NCBI GenBank assembly: GCA_029245395.1
Contig: JAQWPL010000033.1
Span: 219,147-283,146, forward strand
From: Gammaproteobacteria bacterium
GTDB taxonomy: Bacteria > Pseudomonadota > Gammaproteobacteria > Pseudomonadales > Pseudohongiellaceae
DNA: 64,000 nt
Reading direction: 5' to 3'
A program made the translations under genes and the position numbers. Each line of letters opens with the position of its first letter. Position 1 is the first letter of the stretch. A model generated the notes under the pieces. It searched no databases. It was not told where the DNA came from and was given only the letters and a program-made list of their open reading frames with translations. Positions 26,210 through 35,339 of this stretch are shown in pieces.

Positions 26210-26288
26210 ACACAATGTATTGGCTTGCGCAAACCGAAAAATACCTGATATAGTGCGTACACGCTTTTTTTCACACAACATGTTGTGC
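26210..26288. promoter_or_regulatory. Array of three phased NrdR-like boxes
   Basis: Boxes: ACACAATGTATTGGCT (26210-26225, 13/16), ATACCTGATATAGTGC (26241-26256, 11/16) and ACACAACATGTTGTGC (26273-26288, 13/16, a near-palindrome). Centres are 31 and 32 bp apart, three helical turns, which is the known spacing for cooperative NrdR binding. The middle box covers the -10 hexamer. NrdR represses ribonucleotide reductase genes when dATP is high. Confidence 0.8.
26225..26254 (+). promoter_or_regulatory. nrdAB promoter with extended -10
   Basis: -35 TTGCGC (26225-26230), 18-bp spacer, extended -10 TGATATAGT (hexamer 26249-26254). The predicted start near 26261 leaves a leader of about 650 nt to the nrdA ATG. 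I saw no better promoter nearer the gene. Confidence 0.6.
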
Positions 26289-26913
26289 TTTTCAAATCCT
26301 TTGGGTAAACTAGCCCGGTCGTCTTTGAAGGCAAAAAGGAAGCTAAAAAACCAATAACAACCTCTGGTTAGGCAGTGATCTTAAAGCAAATTTTTAATGT
26401 AAAAAAGCAAAAATTAAACCAGGCATAAAACCAGAGTGTGAATATTTCAAGGGAAAAAGCCAGGCCGCATCACCAGGGAAAATTTACCCGATTTACCCTA
26501 AATTGCGCCTAAATTCCCTAAGTTTGGGGGCCAATCAAGGCTTCCAGGCATTAAAAACGGGATTTCGCCCAACCACTACATCTTGTGTTTGGGAAATCCG
26601 GGCCAATCCGGCCCTTCATAGCGGCTATCCACGCCGTTTAATGCTGTTTCAAAGCTAAAGACATACATCTGCCCCAGGCATGTTTTGTCCTGAAAAACCG
26701 AATCGACAACACAACGCCTGCTAAATAAGTGAGTAAAGGGAATAAGAGATTTAAGAGAGTTAGTTATAGGTTATAGAGAATTAAGAGAATAAGAAGAGAA
26801 CCAAAAAACAACAGGCAGAGAATAAAGACAACAAAACAATCCAGACATTACACAGACAACAACAAAACAATAGCAAGATAAAAACAAAAAAAGAACAGAC
26901 AGCGGAGTCACCC
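26289..26913 (+). other. Long untranslated nrdA leader
   Basis: No credible gene is seen on either strand. The left part is mixed AT-rich. From about 26510 to 26640 there are compact GC hairpins, such as TTGGGGGCCAA and GGGCC-AATCC-GGCCC (26600-26614). From about 26730 to the start codon the sequence is strongly A-rich, almost free of T in its last 110 nt, and probably unstructured. A ribosome site GGAG precedes the ATG. It may be a regulatory leader; I could not match it to a known riboswitch. Confidence 0.55.
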
Positions 26914-29817
26914 ATGCACACAGAAGTAGAATTGGCCACCCCAGCCTCCCCGACCACCTCACAAGCCAAGGCTGCCCAAGATAACTCTATTGCCGCTATG
27001 GCACCTGGCACATTGCGTGTCATCAAACGTAACGGTGCCGTGGTCGGATACGATCACTCTAAAATCACTGTCGCTATTTCCAAAGCCTATATTGCCGAAG
27101 AAGGTGGCACTGCTGCCGCTTCCAGCCGTATCCATGAAACCGTGGAGAAAATGGCCGGCGAGATCTCTGAAACCTTCAAGCGCCGCATGCCTTCAGGCGG
27201 CAGTATCCATATCGAGGAAATCCAGGATCAGGTGGAATTGATGCTGATGCGCTCAGGCGAGCACAAGGTGGCACGTAGCTATGTCATTTATCGGGCCGAA
27301 CGTGCTCGTGAGCGTGAAAAGGAACGCGCCCAGCAACCTGAAGCAGAAGTACAGACTGATAAAACCAACCTCATGGTCACCATGGAAGACGGCACCAGCA
27401 AACCCCTGGACACAGCACGCCTGCGTACCGTTATTGCCGAAGCCTGCGAAGGTCTTGAAGATGTGAACGGGGATATTATCTACAGTGAGACACTGAAAAA
27501 CATTTACGACGGCGTCAAAATCAAAGATGTCGGCATATCTTTGGTCATGACTGCCCGCACCATGGTGGAACAGGAGCCTAACTACAGCTTTGCCTCTGCC
27601 CGCCTTTTGCTGGACAGCCTGCGCAGTGAAGCGTTGACCTTCCTGGGTGTGGCAGAAAACGCCACGCAATCAGAAATGCATTACAAATATGCCACTGCCC
27701 TGCGTCCCTACATCGAACGTGGCGTGGAGCTGGAACTGCTTTCACCTCATCTTCTCGAATATGACCTTGATCTCCTGGGTGAATCCCTGAAGGCCGATCG
27801 AGACGACCAGTTCACCTATCTCGGTCTGCAAACTCTGTACGACCGTTACTTCATTCAAAGTGAAGGCACTCGTTTTGAGCTGCCCCAGATTTTCTTCATG
27901 CGTGTCGCCATGGGTCTCGCCTCAAATGAAGATAATCGTGAAGCACGGGCCATTGAATTTTATAACCTGTTGTCCAGTTTTGATTACATGGTTTCTACCC
28001 CGCAGCTGTTCAACTCAGGCACTTTGCGCCCGCAGTTATCCTCCTGCTTCCTGACTACCGTACCTGATGACCTGAGCGGTATTTATGGTGCCATTCACGA
28101 CAACGCCATGCTGTCCAAATGGGCTGGCGGTTTGGGTAATGACTGGACACCAGTGCGTGCACTTGGCGCCTACATCAAAGGCACCAACGGCAAGTCGCAA
28201 GGTGTGGTGCCCTTCCTGAAAGTGGTTAATGACACTGCGGTGGCTGTGAACCAGGGTGGCAAACGCAAAGGCGCCGTGTGTTCCTATCTGGAAACCTGGC
28301 ACCTGGATATTGAAGAATTTCTTGAACTTCGTAAAAACACGGGCGACGACCGTCGCCGCGCCCATGACATGAACACCGCTAACTGGGTTCCAGATCTGTT
28401 CATGAAACGGGTATTCGAAGCCAAGGAATGGACGCTTTTTTCGCCAAATGAGGTCCCTGACCTGCACGAACTTCATGGTAAGGCCTTCGAAGAACGCTAT
28501 GAGCACTACGAAAATATGGCCAGGGAGGGCGCGCTCTATGTGCACAAAACGGTACAGGCCAAGGACCTCTGGCGAAAAATGCTTTCAATGCTGTTTGAAA
28601 CAGGACATCCCTGGATCACTTTCAAGGATACCTGCAACATCCGTTCGCCCCAGCAGCACGTGGGTACCGTTCATTCTTCCAACCTGTGTACAGAAATCAC
28701 CCTGAACACCAACAAGGATGAAATTGCCGTATGCAACCTGGGCTCCGTCAACATGGTCAACCATGTAAAAGAAGACGGGCTGGATACGGACAAATTACGT
28801 CGTACCGTTCACACGGCTGTGCGTATGTTGGATAACGTTATCGACATTAATTACTACTCTGTGCCCCAGGCGAAGAATTCAAACTTCAAGCACCGCCCTG
28901 TTGGCCTTGGCATGATGGGCTTTCAGGATTCTCTTTATATCCAGAAGATCCCCTACAGTTCCGATGCTGCCATACAGTTTGCGGACAACTCCATGGAATC
29001 CCTCAGCTATTACGCTATCGAAGCTTCCACCATTCTGGCAGAAGAACGCGGTACCTATGAAAGCTATGAAGGCTCCCTGTGGAGTCAGGGTATCCTGCCT
29101 ATAGACTCCTTAAAAAAACTGGAAGAGGAGCGCGGCGAGCAATATATCCAGGTAGATTTCTCCAGTACCTTCGACTGGGATGGCATGCGTGAGCGGGTTA
29201 AGGAAACCGGCATGCGTAATTCCAATGTCATGGCTATAGCACCAACAGCCACCATTGCCAATATCACCGGCGTGTCCCAATCCATTGAGCCCACTTACCA
29301 GAACTTGTATGTGAAATCGAACTTGTCAGGTGAATTTACTGTGGTCAACCCTTATCTGATCAGAGATCTGAAAGCGGAAAACCTGTGGGACAACGTCATG
29401 ATCAATGACTTGAAATACTACGATGGCAGCGTGCAGAAAATTGATCGCATACCTGAGCACCTGAAAACTATGTATGCCACCGCTTTTGAAATCAGCCCGC
29501 AATGGTTGGTGGAAGCAGCAAGCCGCCGGCAGAAATGGATCGATCAGGCTCAGTCTCTGAACCTGTACATCAGTGAAGCCAATGGTAAGAAACTGGATGT
29601 GACTTACAAGATGGCATGGCTGCGCGGACTCAAAACCACGTATTACTTGCGAGCCATGGCGGCTACCGGCACCGAAAAATCCACCGTCAGTTCTGGCAAC
29701 CTGAATGCCGTGTCTTCAAACATTAATGAAGCTATTTCGGCAGCGAAATCAGCAGGACCGGCCGATGTACCACAAGCTTGTTCACTGGATGACCCGGAAT
29801 GCGAGGCGTGTCAGTAG
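26914..29817 (+). CDS. nrdA: Ribonucleoside-diphosphate reductase alpha subunit, class Ia
   Basis: Catalytic subunit that reduces ribonucleotides to deoxyribonucleotides. At 967 residues it is long because it carries two N-terminal ATP-cone domains in tandem: first LRVIKRNGAVVGYDHSKITVAI (from residue 29), then LMVTMEDGTSKPLDTARLRTVIAEA. Two cones are a trait of the Pseudomonas-type NrdA, where the outer one senses dATP. Catalytic parts: the redox Cys in LSSCFLTTVPDD, the radical-site NLCTEI and its partner AVCNLGSVNM, and the C-terminal CEACQ thiol shuttle. nrdB follows. Confidence 0.97.
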   Translation: MHTEVELATPASPTTSQAKAAQDNSIAAMAPGTLRVIKRNGAVVGYDHSKITVAISKAYIAEEGGTAAASSRIHETVEKMAGEISETFKRRMPSGGSIHIEEIQDQVELMLMRSGEHKVARSYVIYRAERAREREKERAQQPEAEVQTDKTNLMVTMEDGTSKPLDTARLRTVIAEACEGLEDVNGDIIYSETLKNIYDGVKIKDVGISLVMTARTMVEQEPNYSFASARLLLDSLRSEALTFLGVAENATQSEMHYKYATALRPYIERGVELELLSPHLLEYDLDLLGESLKADRDDQFTYLGLQTLYDRYFIQSEGTRFELPQIFFMRVAMGLASNEDNREARAIEFYNLLSSFDYMVSTPQLFNSGTLRPQLSSCFLTTVPDDLSGIYGAIHDNAMLSKWAGGLGNDWTPVRALGAYIKGTNGKSQGVVPFLKVVNDTAVAVNQGGKRKGAVCSYLETWHLDIEEFLELRKNTGDDRRRAHDMNTANWVPDLFMKRVFEAKEWTLFSPNEVPDLHELHGKAFEERYEHYENMAREGALYVHKTVQAKDLWRKMLSMLFETGHPWITFKDTCNIRSPQQHVGTVHSSNLCTEITLNTNKDEIAVCNLGSVNMVNHVKEDGLDTDKLRRTVHTAVRMLDNVIDINYYSVPQAKNSNFKHRPVGLGMMGFQDSLYIQKIPYSSDAAIQFADNSMESLSYYAIEASTILAEERGTYESYEGSLWSQGILPIDSLKKLEEERGEQYIQVDFSSTFDWDGMRERVKETGMRNSNVMAIAPTATIANITGVSQSIEPTYQNLYVKSNLSGEFTVVNPYLIRDLKAENLWDNVMINDLKYYDGSVQKIDRIPEHLKTMYATAFEISPQWLVEAASRRQKWIDQAQSLNLYISEANGKKLDVTYKMAWLRGLKTTYYLRAMAATGTEKSTVSSGNLNAVSSNINEAISAAKSAGPADVPQACSLDDPECEACQ

Positions 29818-29866
29818 TAGGCATCGCGGGTAACACGCAGAACAAACAAATTTTAATAACGATAGT

Positions 29867-29902
29867 AAAAAAATAGTTAAAAAAATAGTTAAAAAAATAG
29901 CT
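29867..29902 (+). repeat. Three tandem 12-nt repeats in the nrdA-nrdB spacer
   Basis: AAAAAAATAGTT occurs twice and AAAAAAATAGCT once, head to tail. They make up much of the 119-bp spacer, which is A-rich like the nrdA leader. Possible roles are spacing the two cistrons or enhancing translation of nrdB; none is shown. Confidence 0.75.
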
Positions 29903-29936
29903 AAAAGCGATACAAGAAAACAAGAGGGTCAATAAT

Positions 29937-31349
29937 ATGCTGTCATGGGATGAACTCAACAACGAAGAACACACCCCGCCATTAGCGCCGGTACTACCTG
30001 CGGCTAATGAACAGAGTCTGGACACTCAGGAAGCTGAAAAAACTGAGCCTGAAATGGCCGCAGCGCAAGAACCTGTACCCACTCTCGATGAGGCTATCAC
30101 TGCAAAAGAAGCGCCTATCGACGGCACGCTCGCGGCGGCTACCCATATTGAAGCAGAGCATCCCACACCCGGCGAAGTACCACCTAAAGTGTCAGGAACA
30201 GTGTCAGGAACAGTGTCAAGAACAAAGGCCCTGGAACCTAATAGTGATGAACTGACCGCTGTCGAGCTGGCCCAGAGGGCCGTGGCTGAAATGGATTACA
30301 CCGACGGCCAGGAAGAACTCGCTGGCACCGCTGAACGGGTCACGGTCGATCAGAAACGTATGATCAATTGCCGTGCCGACCTGAATCAACTCGTACCTTT
30401 CAAGTATGACTGGGCCTGGCAGAAATACCTGGACGGCTGCGCCAATCACTGGATGCCCCAGGAAGTAAACATGAATGCGGATATTGCATTGTGGAAGAAA
30501 CCTGACGGTCTGACCGATGATGAACGCACCATCGTCAAACGCAATTTGGGTTTTTTCTCAACGGCCGATTCTCTTGTCGCCAACAACCTTGTACTGGCCA
30601 TCTATCGACTTATCACCAATCCAGAATGTCGTCAGTACATCTTGCGCCAGGCCTTTGAAGAAGCAATACATACTCATGCCTACCAGTACTGCATTGAGTC
30701 ACTGGGCATGGATGAAGGCGAAATCTTCAACATGTACCACGAAGTTCCATCGGTAGCGAAAAAGGCCTCCTGGGGACTTAAATACACCAAAGAGATCACC
30801 GACCCAACTTTTGATACAGGCACTCCTGACACTGACAAAATGTTGCTGAAAAACCTGATTGCATTCTACTGCTGTCTTGAAGGCATCTTTTTCTACTGCG
30901 GTTTTACCCAGATCCTGTCTATGGGCCGCCGTAACAAAATGACCGGCACGTCCGAGCAGTTCCAGTACATTCTGCGCGATGAGTCCATGCATCTTAATTT
31001 TGGCATCGATTTGATCAATCAAATCAAAATGGAAAACCCGCATCTTTGGGACAATGACATGAAGCAGGATGCAACTCAGATGCTCCTGGAAGCGACACAG
31101 TTGGAAATTGAGTATGCCAGGGACACCATGCCGCGCGGTGTACTGGGTATGAATGCCTCCATGATGGAAGATTACCTGAAATTTATTGCCAACAGACGTC
31201 TGGTGCAAATCGGCCTGCCAGAACAGTTCGTCGGTGTGAAGAACCCCTTTCCCTGGATGAGCGAGATCATGGACCTTAAGAAAGAAAAGAATTTCTTTGA
31301 AACCAGAGTCATCGAATACCAGACCGGCGGCGCTTTAAATTGGGATTAA
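29937..31349 (+). CDS. nrdB: Ribonucleoside-diphosphate reductase beta subunit, class Ia
   Basis: Diiron-tyrosyl-radical subunit. Ligands are seen in [11 protein letters not shown] (Glu, His and the radical Tyr with the E-x2-H-x3-Y spacing), [11 protein letters not shown] and [10 protein letters not shown], and the C-terminus [17 protein letters not shown] is the docking tail for NrdA. The first 140 residues are a variable acidic, Ala/Glu/Pro-rich segment between the conserved MLSWDEL start and [11 protein letters not shown]. That linker is longer than I recall for Pseudomonas and holds a 12-bp triplication. Cotranscribed with nrdA. Confidence 0.97.
   Translation: MLSWDELNNEEHTPPLAPVLPAANEQSLDTQEAEKTEPEMAAAQEPVPTLDEAITAKEAPIDGTLAAATHIEAEHPTPGEVPPKVSGTVSGTVSRTKALEPNSDELTAVELAQRAVAEMDYTDGQEELAGTAERVTVDQKRMINCRADLNQLVPFKYDWAWQKYLDGCANHWMPQEVNMNADIALWKKPDGLTDDERTIVKRNLGFFSTADSLVANNLVLAIYRLITNPECRQYILRQAFEEAIHTHAYQYCIESLGMDEGEIFNMYHEVPSVAKKASWGLKYTKEITDPTFDTGTPDTDKMLLKNLIAFYCCLEGIFFYCGFTQILSMGRRNKMTGTSEQFQYILRDESMHLNFGIDLINQIKMENPHLWDNDMKQDATQMLLEATQLEIEYARDTMPRGVLGMNASMMEDYLKFIANRRLVQIGLPEQFVGVKNPFPWMSEIMDLKKEKNFFETRVIEYQTGGALNWD
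30189..30224 (+). repeat. In-frame 12-bp triplication in nrdB
   Basis: GTGTCAGGAACA twice, then GTGTCAAGAACA, coding [12 protein letters not shown] in the disordered N-terminal linker. The near-identity of the copies suggests recent slippage. Confidence 0.85.
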
Positions 31350-31486
31350 GTTGGAATTAAAGAAACAGGGGAAGCTACTACGTTTCCAGAAGATTCTAAA
31401 TTTTGTGAATCTTTCAAAAGAATTAGGGATTAAAGAAAAATAAAAGAAAGATGTATTTTTTATAAGCACAACAAGGAATCATTCCT

Positions 31487-31777
31487 ATGGCTGACAAAAA
31501 AGACGTGGAACAAAACTCGGAACAGACGCTAATTACTCTGGATCAGTTGAGCCAGACGCTGGAAGTAATGACTTGTGTCGTTGACCGTCTCAAATCACAC
31601 CTGACTCGCCAGATGTCTCTGAACGCTGAAATGTTTGATGATGAGGCGAAAGTGGCGAAAGCTGAGGCTGAAGAAAGAGCAGAATCCAGTAAACAGCTTC
31701 AGCAGGAAGGTTTTGTGGTGGAAATCAGCCAAAAGGAACTTGAAGAAGGCAGTGATCCCAATAAGGTGGTGCATTAG
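31487..31777 (+). CDS. Small acidic helical protein downstream of nrdB
   Basis: I do not recognise this 96-residue protein. It is acidic and mostly helical with a heptad-like section (LDQLSQTLEVMTCVVDRLKSHLTRQM) that could coil, and a Glu/Lys-rich second half. It has no signal or membrane segment. AAGGAATC precedes the ATG. It lies 137 bp after nrdB with only a weak hairpin (31390-31413) between, and a strong terminator comes just after it, so it is likely the third gene of the nrd operon. Confidence 0.65.
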   Translation: MADKKDVEQNSEQTLITLDQLSQTLEVMTCVVDRLKSHLTRQMSLNAEMFDDEAKVAKAEAEERAESSKQLQQEGFVVEISQKELEEGSDPNKVVH

Positions 31778-31852
31778 CGAGTCCATTAATCCCAGATCTC
31801 TTCTACAGGCTGCAAGTGATCCTGACAGACTTACTCGTTATCTGCTGAAAAC

Positions 31853-31897
31853 AAAAAACCGAAGGTGTTGTTTGCTACTCACCTTCGGTTTTTTTTG
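31853..31897. terminator. Strong terminator ending the nrd operon
   Basis: ACCGAAGGTG (31858-31867) pairs perfectly with CACCTTCGGT (31880-31889) and is followed by a run of T to 31896. A preceding A-run makes it usable in both directions. Confidence 0.93.
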
Positions 31898-31960
31898 AAA
31901 ATTTCTAATCTGCTAGCGTTCTGCCTTGTAATATATCTGTGGTAAACTTTTTCCTTCTCC

Positions 31961-32224
31961 ATGAAAAAAATCAAACACGAAAAAGAATTACTCCACGAAG
32001 CCATTCGTATTGGTTGCGCCTATTTTGAAAAGCGCGGCGCTGGCAAATTCGAACCCAAAGACCATGCGGATATTAAAGTACGTGCAATATACTCACTTCT
32101 CGTTAAGGACAAGCTGATCCAACCCCTGGCAAAAAACCAGGAAGACGTAATACATATGAAACATAAACTTGCTCTGTGGATACATAGAACCCTCCCCGAC
32201 ACCCATCCCCTGAAAGTCGACTGA
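31961..32224 (+). CDS. DUF5062 family protein
   Basis: An 87-residue cytosolic protein. [35 protein letters not shown] and [19 protein letters not shown] match the DUF5062 pattern of gammaproteobacteria. Function is unknown. It sits between the nrd terminator and the secreted cyclophilin gene, 10 bp before the latter. Confidence 0.75.
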   Translation: MKKIKHEKELLHEAIRIGCAYFEKRGAGKFEPKDHADIKVRAIYSLLVKDKLIQPLAKNQEDVIHMKHKLALWIHRTLPDTHPLKVD

Positions 32225-32234
32225 TTATTCTCAC

Positions 32235-33227
32235 ATGCGTATTTTTCCTTTACTTTTTGCTCTCTGTTTTTCATTTATCTGTCTAGGTGCTGAAATAAAC
32301 GCTGAAATTGGTGATGCCTTCTCTGATGAATTAGGAGAGGGATTGGGTGATGATAATCTCCTTCAAGAGCTCGATGATTCAGACACACCCCTCGCAGTTC
32401 CTCAGCAACTATCCATACAAGAAACTGCGGCTGAAACTCCTACAATTTCCTTCAACTTCTCTCGCGAGGATTTTGACAATCCTCTGGTAGAAATCCGCAC
32501 TACTCTGGGTTCCATGATTATTGAATTGTTTCCCGATGAAGCACCAATAGCTGTAGTTAACTTTATAGGCCTGGCAGAAGGTACCTTGCCATGGATTGAG
32601 CCGGAAACGGGTACTGAGGTCACGCGCCCCATGTATGACGGAACGGTCTTACACCGGGTCATGGAAGGCTTCATGATTCAGGGCGGTAGCCCAACCGGGC
32701 TAGGCGACGGCACGCCTGGCTTCCAGTTTAAAGATGAAATAAATGCACGCAGTCTGGGCCTCGACAAAATGCCAGTCATTGATGCCCAGGGATTGCCTCA
32801 TCCTCTTTTAGCTATCCGCAGCCAACAGGATTTTCAACAAAAAATCCTGGGTCCTTTATACGAAGAAATGGATATCACCAATCAGGAACAACTGGACACA
32901 CGCATTGATGAAATAAATCAGCGGGTTCGCATTATGACCGTCAAGGAAAGTTATGAACAATTGGGCTATCAGTACACTGAAACTGTGATTTCAAGAATGC
33001 CCGTGCGTGGTGTGCTTGCCATGGCCAACAGTGGGCCAAATACCAATGGTTCACAATTTTTTATAAATCTGGTAGATACAGACTGGCTTGCTGGTAAGCA
33101 CACCGTCTTTGGCAAGGTCAGAGTCGGGCTCGATGTGCTTGATGCCATTGGCAAGGTGGCTGTAGACAGCCAGAACCGACCGCTGGACAATGTCGAGATA
33201 CTCTCCATCCGGCAGGTTGATCTTTGA
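32235..33227 (+). CDS. Exported cyclophilin-type peptidyl-prolyl isomerase with an insertion
   Basis: A signal peptide (about 20 residues) and an acidic linker are followed by a cyclophilin domain split in two. The first half, [31 protein letters not shown] ... [13 protein letters not shown], and the second half, [37 protein letters not shown], are separated by about 100 extra residues (about 175-260) that are predicted helical ([17 protein letters not shown]...). Probable role: protein folding in the periplasm. The insertion is beyond the usual family loop. Confidence 0.9.
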   Translation: MRIFPLLFALCFSFICLGAEINAEIGDAFSDELGEGLGDDNLLQELDDSDTPLAVPQQLSIQETAAETPTISFNFSREDFDNPLVEIRTTLGSMIIELFPDEAPIAVVNFIGLAEGTLPWIEPETGTEVTRPMYDGTVLHRVMEGFMIQGGSPTGLGDGTPGFQFKDEINARSLGLDKMPVIDAQGLPHPLLAIRSQQDFQQKILGPLYEEMDITNQEQLDTRIDEINQRVRIMTVKESYEQLGYQYTETVISRMPVRGVLAMANSGPNTNGSQFFINLVDTDWLAGKHTVFGKVRVGLDVLDAIGKVAVDSQNRPLDNVEILSIRQVDL

Positions 33228-33248
33228 CTTCCAGGCAAGAAAAAAATT

Positions 33249-33878
33249 ATGACCAAACTTAAATCTACCAACGTTGTCTGGCAGGAAGGACGTGTAGACA
33301 GAAAAACCCGCGAAGAAATTTTCCAGCAATGTGGCGCCACACTCTGGTTTACTGGACTCAGCGGGGCAGGTAAAAGCACACTGGCCTTCACCCTGGAACA
33401 TATGCTGATAAAGCAAGGCGTGAAATGCTACGTACTCGATGGCGATAATGTTCGCCATGGACTTAATAACAACCTGGGATTTTCCAATACAGACCGCGAG
33501 GAAAACATTCGCCGAGTAGGTGAAGTCTCAAAGCTGTTTGCCGATGCCGGCATGGTGGTACTGTCGAGTTTTATTTCACCCTTCAGGCAAGACAGGCGCC
33601 TGGTTCGGGACATTCATCTGCAAGACGCACTGCCCTTTATCGAGGTTTTTGTGGATACACCCATTGAGGTTTGTGAAGAAAGGGATTCCAAGCACCTTTA
33701 TGAAAAGGCCCGGCGCGGTGAAATCAAGAATTTCACCGGAATTGATTCACCCTATGAAGTGCCGGAACATCCTGAACTGGTGATTACACCAACATCGTCA
33801 CCTGAAAACAGCGCAAAACAAATCATCGCTTATCTTATTGAACTTAAATTGCTGAACAAGAATTCTTCACTGTCTTGA
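33249..33878 (+). CDS. cysC: Adenylylsulfate kinase
   Basis: Phosphorylates APS to PAPS in sulfate assimilation. The P-loop GLSGAGKST and the APS-site DGDNVRHGLNNNLGFSNTDREENIRR are complete, and the 209-residue length is standard for a stand-alone kinase. No other cys genes lie near it. It is 21 nt behind the cyclophilin gene, hinting at cotranscription. Confidence 0.96.
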   Translation: MTKLKSTNVVWQEGRVDRKTREEIFQQCGATLWFTGLSGAGKSTLAFTLEHMLIKQGVKCYVLDGDNVRHGLNNNLGFSNTDREENIRRVGEVSKLFADAGMVVLSSFISPFRQDRRLVRDIHLQDALPFIEVFVDTPIEVCEERDSKHLYEKARRGEIKNFTGIDSPYEVPEHPELVITPTSSPENSAKQIIAYLIELKLLNKNSSLS

Positions 33879-33897
33879 AATAATCCATTGCAGGCGA

Positions 33898-35220
33898 TTA
33901 TTCTTCTGAAGCGTTCACTGTCTCCGTATTGACATGCTCCTGGCAAATATCCTTATACTCCTGCAACCAGTCAGCGTCTTCCGGAATAATCATTTCTCCT
34001 GCCCTTGGCCCGTTAAAAATTCCCGGCTTATGCACGTCTTCAGGCAACACATTGTCTTTTGAAAAAGTTTGTGCCGCCGCCAGCAATCGTCTGCGAGTCA
34101 TGATGATCATTTTGTCACTGCTGGCCAGGTGCTCTTGAGTTCGATCGACAACCTTGCCCATGCTTTCCGTAATGGCCTGATCCTGCATGTGCACACCATC
34201 TATTCCGCTGTAACTGTCTGATTCCTGAACTTCCCTGTCGATACCATAATCATTGGCTGCATTATTCTTGTAGCGAGAACGGCCTAGCCAGTCGCTGGTG
34301 TGATACTGGTTGGCTTCCAGTTTGAAATGAATTCCTACCAGACCTTTGCCTTTCTTGTCTGCTAATTGAATCGGCGGTCGTTCCGGGAGGGGAGCTGACA
34401 GATGCCAGAACATGGTGTTTTCATCATCAATGGGTACCCATGCTCTTGCGATGATGTTTGTTTGCAACGGACCACCTGGCGGCATGGTCCAGAAAGGCAT
34501 CAGGAAATGGGCGATGCGCCAATATATATTCCCCTCATCCCCTGGGCGATGGGCTCCATACATGGTGCCGTAGTCAGTTTCGTGTACTTCAAATTTCGGT
34601 GCTTTGTCCTTCTGAAAATAATGTGCAGGCGAGCCTGGCGGAAAATGATTCTCATCAAGGGCGCCCAGATGCAAAAAGGACAAATGGGCCGTATCAATAT
34701 CGCCTTCCAGTGCCTGCAGCCAGTTGCATTCACGCAACCCACAAACCACCCAGCGTGCTCCCTCGGGCAATAAATTTGCCTCAAAATTGGGTAAATTCGG
34801 AACGGCGTCCTTATCACCCATGTAAACCCATACCACACCTCCACGTTCCTGGGTGATATAAGCAGTTGCATGAACCTGGTTTTTGATATCACTGTCGGCT
34901 GTTTCTGTCGGGGTTTCCAGGCACTGACCAGTGACATCAAATTTCCAGCCGTGGTAGACACAACGAATACCATCCTCTTCATTGCGACCGTAAAAAAGTG
35001 AGGCACAGCGATGGGGACAATGGTGCTCAAAAATACCAACCTTCCCTGAAGTGGTTCTAAAGGCAATCAGGTTTTCACTCAATAATCTTAGGCGGATCGG
35101 TGCTGCATCCACTTCAAGGTCATCTGATTTCATGGCAGGAATCCAGTAATTCCTGAAGAGATTACCCATAGCCGTATCAGGGCCGGTGCGAGTTAAAAGT
35201 TCATTATCTTGTTTGCGCAT
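33898..35220 (-). CDS. Rieske non-haem iron oxygenase, phthalate-dioxygenase-like
   Basis: Terminal oxygenase of a multicomponent ring-hydroxylating or demethylating system. The Rieske centre is CPHRCASLFYG ... CVYHGWKFD, and the mononuclear iron site is EGDIDTAHLSFLH. 440 residues. The N-terminus MRKQDNELLTRTGPDTAMGNLFRNYWIPA is that of phthalate-4,5-dioxygenase-like oxygenases. No reductase gene is next to it. The substrate may be aromatic or a quaternary amine-like compound and cannot be settled here. Confidence 0.9.
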   Translation of the reverse strand: MRKQDNELLTRTGPDTAMGNLFRNYWIPAMKSDDLEVDAAPIRLRLLSENLIAFRTTSGKVGIFEHHCPHRCASLFYGRNEEDGIRCVYHGWKFDVTGQCLETPTETADSDIKNQVHATAYITQERGGVVWVYMGDKDAVPNLPNFEANLLPEGARWVVCGLRECNWLQALEGDIDTAHLSFLHLGALDENHFPPGSPAHYFQKDKAPKFEVHETDYGTMYGAHRPGDEGNIYWRIAHFLMPFWTMPPGGPLQTNIIARAWVPIDDENTMFWHLSAPLPERPPIQLADKKGKGLVGIHFKLEANQYHTSDWLGRSRYKNNAANDYGIDREVQESDSYSGIDGVHMQDQAITESMGKVVDRTQEHLASSDKMIIMTRRRLLAAAQTFSKDNVLPEDVHKPGIFNGPRAGEMIIPEDADWLQEYKDICQEHVNTETVNASEE

Positions 35221-35339
35221 GATGTGATATCAATAATTTAATGTAATTATACTGCCAGTAATTCCCTGAAGATGTTACAGGAAATGCAATTACCCGCAAT
35301 GCTGTCTTTGAAACTTAACCATTGCCAAAAGCAGACTAA

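Noticed and set aside
26289..26730. Cobalamin riboswitch in the nrdA leader
   Set aside because: The conserved B12-box (GCCACTG) and the core hairpins are missing; only simple GC hairpins are seen.
26781..27026. Minus-strand frames in the A-rich nrdA leader
   Set aside because: They arise from T-rich antisense sequence giving Phe/Leu/Cys runs and overlap the start of nrdA.
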